A DNA stretch of 64,000 bases from Clostridiales bacterium CHKCI001. Lineage in GTDB: Bacteria > Bacillota > Clostridia > Lachnospirales > Lachnospiraceae. Both the position numbers and the translations under genes were made by a program. Under the pieces are notes generated by a model. The model did no database searches. It was not told the origin of the DNA and saw nothing but the letters and a program-made list of their open reading frames with translations. Within the stretch, counting starts at the first letter, position 1, and each line of letters starts with the position of its first letter. This document shows positions 63,324 through 64,000 of this stretch, piece after piece. The DNA lies in NCBI GenBank assembly GCA_900045905.1, contig FCNS01000008.1, positions 208,526-272,525 of the forward strand. The letters are read 5' to 3'.

Positions 63324-63827
63324 ATGGAGTTAACTAATACAAAAGCGTTTCCTTTTACTATAGACACAGCTTGGCAAGCATTACATAAAACAAGCAGTCT
63401 TAATGTAGAACCAGGAAGTAAAGTTGAAATTATTTCTGATACAGAATGGAAGGCACATGTTTTGGATACAGCAGGAAAAGAGATTTCTTGTACCCATTAT
63501 ACGGCAACCTTTGATGAGGAAAAAAAAATCGTAACCGTTGAGGGCGTAAGCAATAAAAAACATGTTCATGATTTCATCTATTTAGGATTATCCAAGATAG
63601 ACGAAAATCATGTCGAATTAAAAGTAGATATGGAAATCAATTTAGGTATTCATCTTATTGCTCGGGCAATCGCCCCATTTATAAAAAAACATGCTGAAAA
63701 TATAATTATGCAAGAAATTTTTAATAATTTTGAAGCTATATGCACAGGAAACGAAGTTAAACCAATCAGTCAGGAAGAATTAGATTCTTTAGCAAAAGAA
63801 GCTATGGCAAAACATTTTTCTAAATAA
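63324..63827 (+). CDS. SRPBCC/START-like domain protein
   Basis: This 167-residue cytosolic protein starts with FPFTIDTAWQALHKTSSLNVEPGSKVEIISDTEWKAHV and shows the beta-rich middle plus long C-terminal helix (HLIARAIAPFIKKHAENIIMQEIFNNFEAIC) of the SRPBCC (polyketide cyclase/START) fold, which binds hydrophobic ligands. Ligand and role are unknown. GAAAGGATGG precedes the ATG. It is monocistronic; the 271-base spacer upstream is AT-rich with no further feature. Confidence 0.7.
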   Translation: MELTNTKAFPFTIDTAWQALHKTSSLNVEPGSKVEIISDTEWKAHVLDTAGKEISCTHYTATFDEEKKIVTVEGVSNKKHVHDFIYLGLSKIDENHVELKVDMEINLGIHLIARAIAPFIKKHAENIIMQEIFNNFEAICTGNEVKPISQEELDSLAKEAMAKHFSK

Positions 63828-63851
63828 ATACATCAATTCTTTTTCAATTAT

Positions 63852-64000
63852 AACCCCCAGCTAAGCTGGGGGTTTAACATCCCCCTAAAAGGGCTTTTTA
63901 CCTGCCCTGTCTAAAGACATACAGAAGAATTGACAGCCGCACTTCCTCCTCTGGCTTGTCCTAAAGGACCTTTCTATATGCCTTCTTCCTCTTGCTTTCC
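63852..64000 (-). mobile_element. Hairpin-rich sequence, possible right end of an IS200/IS605-type element cut by the window edge
   Basis: CCCCCAGCTAAGCTGGGGG (perfect arms, extended to 11 bp by flanking AA/TT) is followed by CCCCCTAAAAGGGC and TGTCTAAAGACA hairpins, in a block richer in GC than its surroundings. On the minus strand a frame that is open to the window edge reads KARGRRHIERSFRTSQRRKC and ends at TAG near 63890, compatible with a tnpB C-terminus, although I cannot match it to the family. The element, if real, extends beyond 64000. Confidence 0.4.

Noticed and set aside
1..64000. CRISPR arrays, rRNA genes, prophage structural genes, replication origin
   Set aside because: No regularly spaced repeats, rRNA signatures, phage structural motifs or DnaA-box clusters were seen.

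Overview
The window is low-GC chromosomal DNA of a spore-forming Firmicute, most likely a member of the Lachnospiraceae (Clostridia). That placement is inferred from the AT-rich sequence, strong AGGAGG ribosome binding sites, the spoIIA-sigF and spoVA sporulation clusters, the serC-serA-DUF1015 operon and the GldA/F/G-DUF4340 transporter. There is one tRNA (Trp), no rRNA and no CRISPR array. Most genes are ordinary chromosomal genes.

Layout. 1-2.2 kb: end of a large acyl-CoA dehydratase activase-type gene, cut by the window edge. 2.2-5.9 kb: a hypothetical gene, an ApbE/NusG-II/Gx-transporter operon and a HAD phosphatase. 6.1-9.7 kb: an aldose-epimerase-like gene, leuCD, and a nucleotidyltransferase/substrate-binding pair whose second gene is broken by an in-frame stop. 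9.7-13.8 kb: the riboflavin operon ribD-ribE-ribBA-ribH behind a near-consensus promoter, an FMN riboswitch and two successive intrinsic terminators; a structured dispersed repeat sits between ribE and ribBA. 13.8-19.2 kb: an accessory cassette of two membrane proteins, an ABC ATPase, an anchored exported protein and a 125-residue secreted protein. It is flanked by 364-bp direct repeats (five mismatches) that are the 3' part of a lipoprotein gene, complete on the right and truncated on the left. A decayed copy of the mcrC 3' end lies beside the cassette promoter. 19.4-22.9 kb: an McrBC-type modification-dependent restriction system. 23-29 kb: a complete urease operon (ureABC, a UreI/AmiS channel, ureEFGD) with a strong terminator hairpin between its promoter and ureA.

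29.3-34.3 kb: a lipoprotein and a GldA/F/G-DUF4340 ABC system. 34.6-38.8 kb: serC-serA-DUF1015 plus a CBM9-like gene. 38.9-45.7 kb: spoVA genes, sigF-spoIIAB-spoIIAA, a zinc-ribbon/TPR membrane protein and two small proteins found by reading the gaps. 45.9-50.1 kb: ATP-grasp, methyltransferase, CutC and a HAD phosphatase carrying a barstar-like C-terminal domain. 50.2-54.6 kb: an arginase-like gene remnant, tRNA-Trp, an NSS transporter and a polar amino-acid ABC transporter with fused binding protein and permease. 54.8-59.1 kb: sbcDC. 59.2-63.1 kb: two HlyD-like adaptors and a Ser/Glu-rich lipoprotein without a transporter. 63.3-64 kb: an SRPBCC protein and hairpin-rich sequence that may be the right end of an IS200/IS605-type element.

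The best candidate for an undescribed system is the 14.3-18.0 kb cassette (secreted protein, anchored protein, ABC exporter) with its near-identical flanking repeats beside McrBC. Other points to check are the HAD-barstar fusion, the structured dispersed repeat, the urease leader terminator and the serine-operon DUF1015 protein. All functions are assigned by reading the sequence; no database search was possible.
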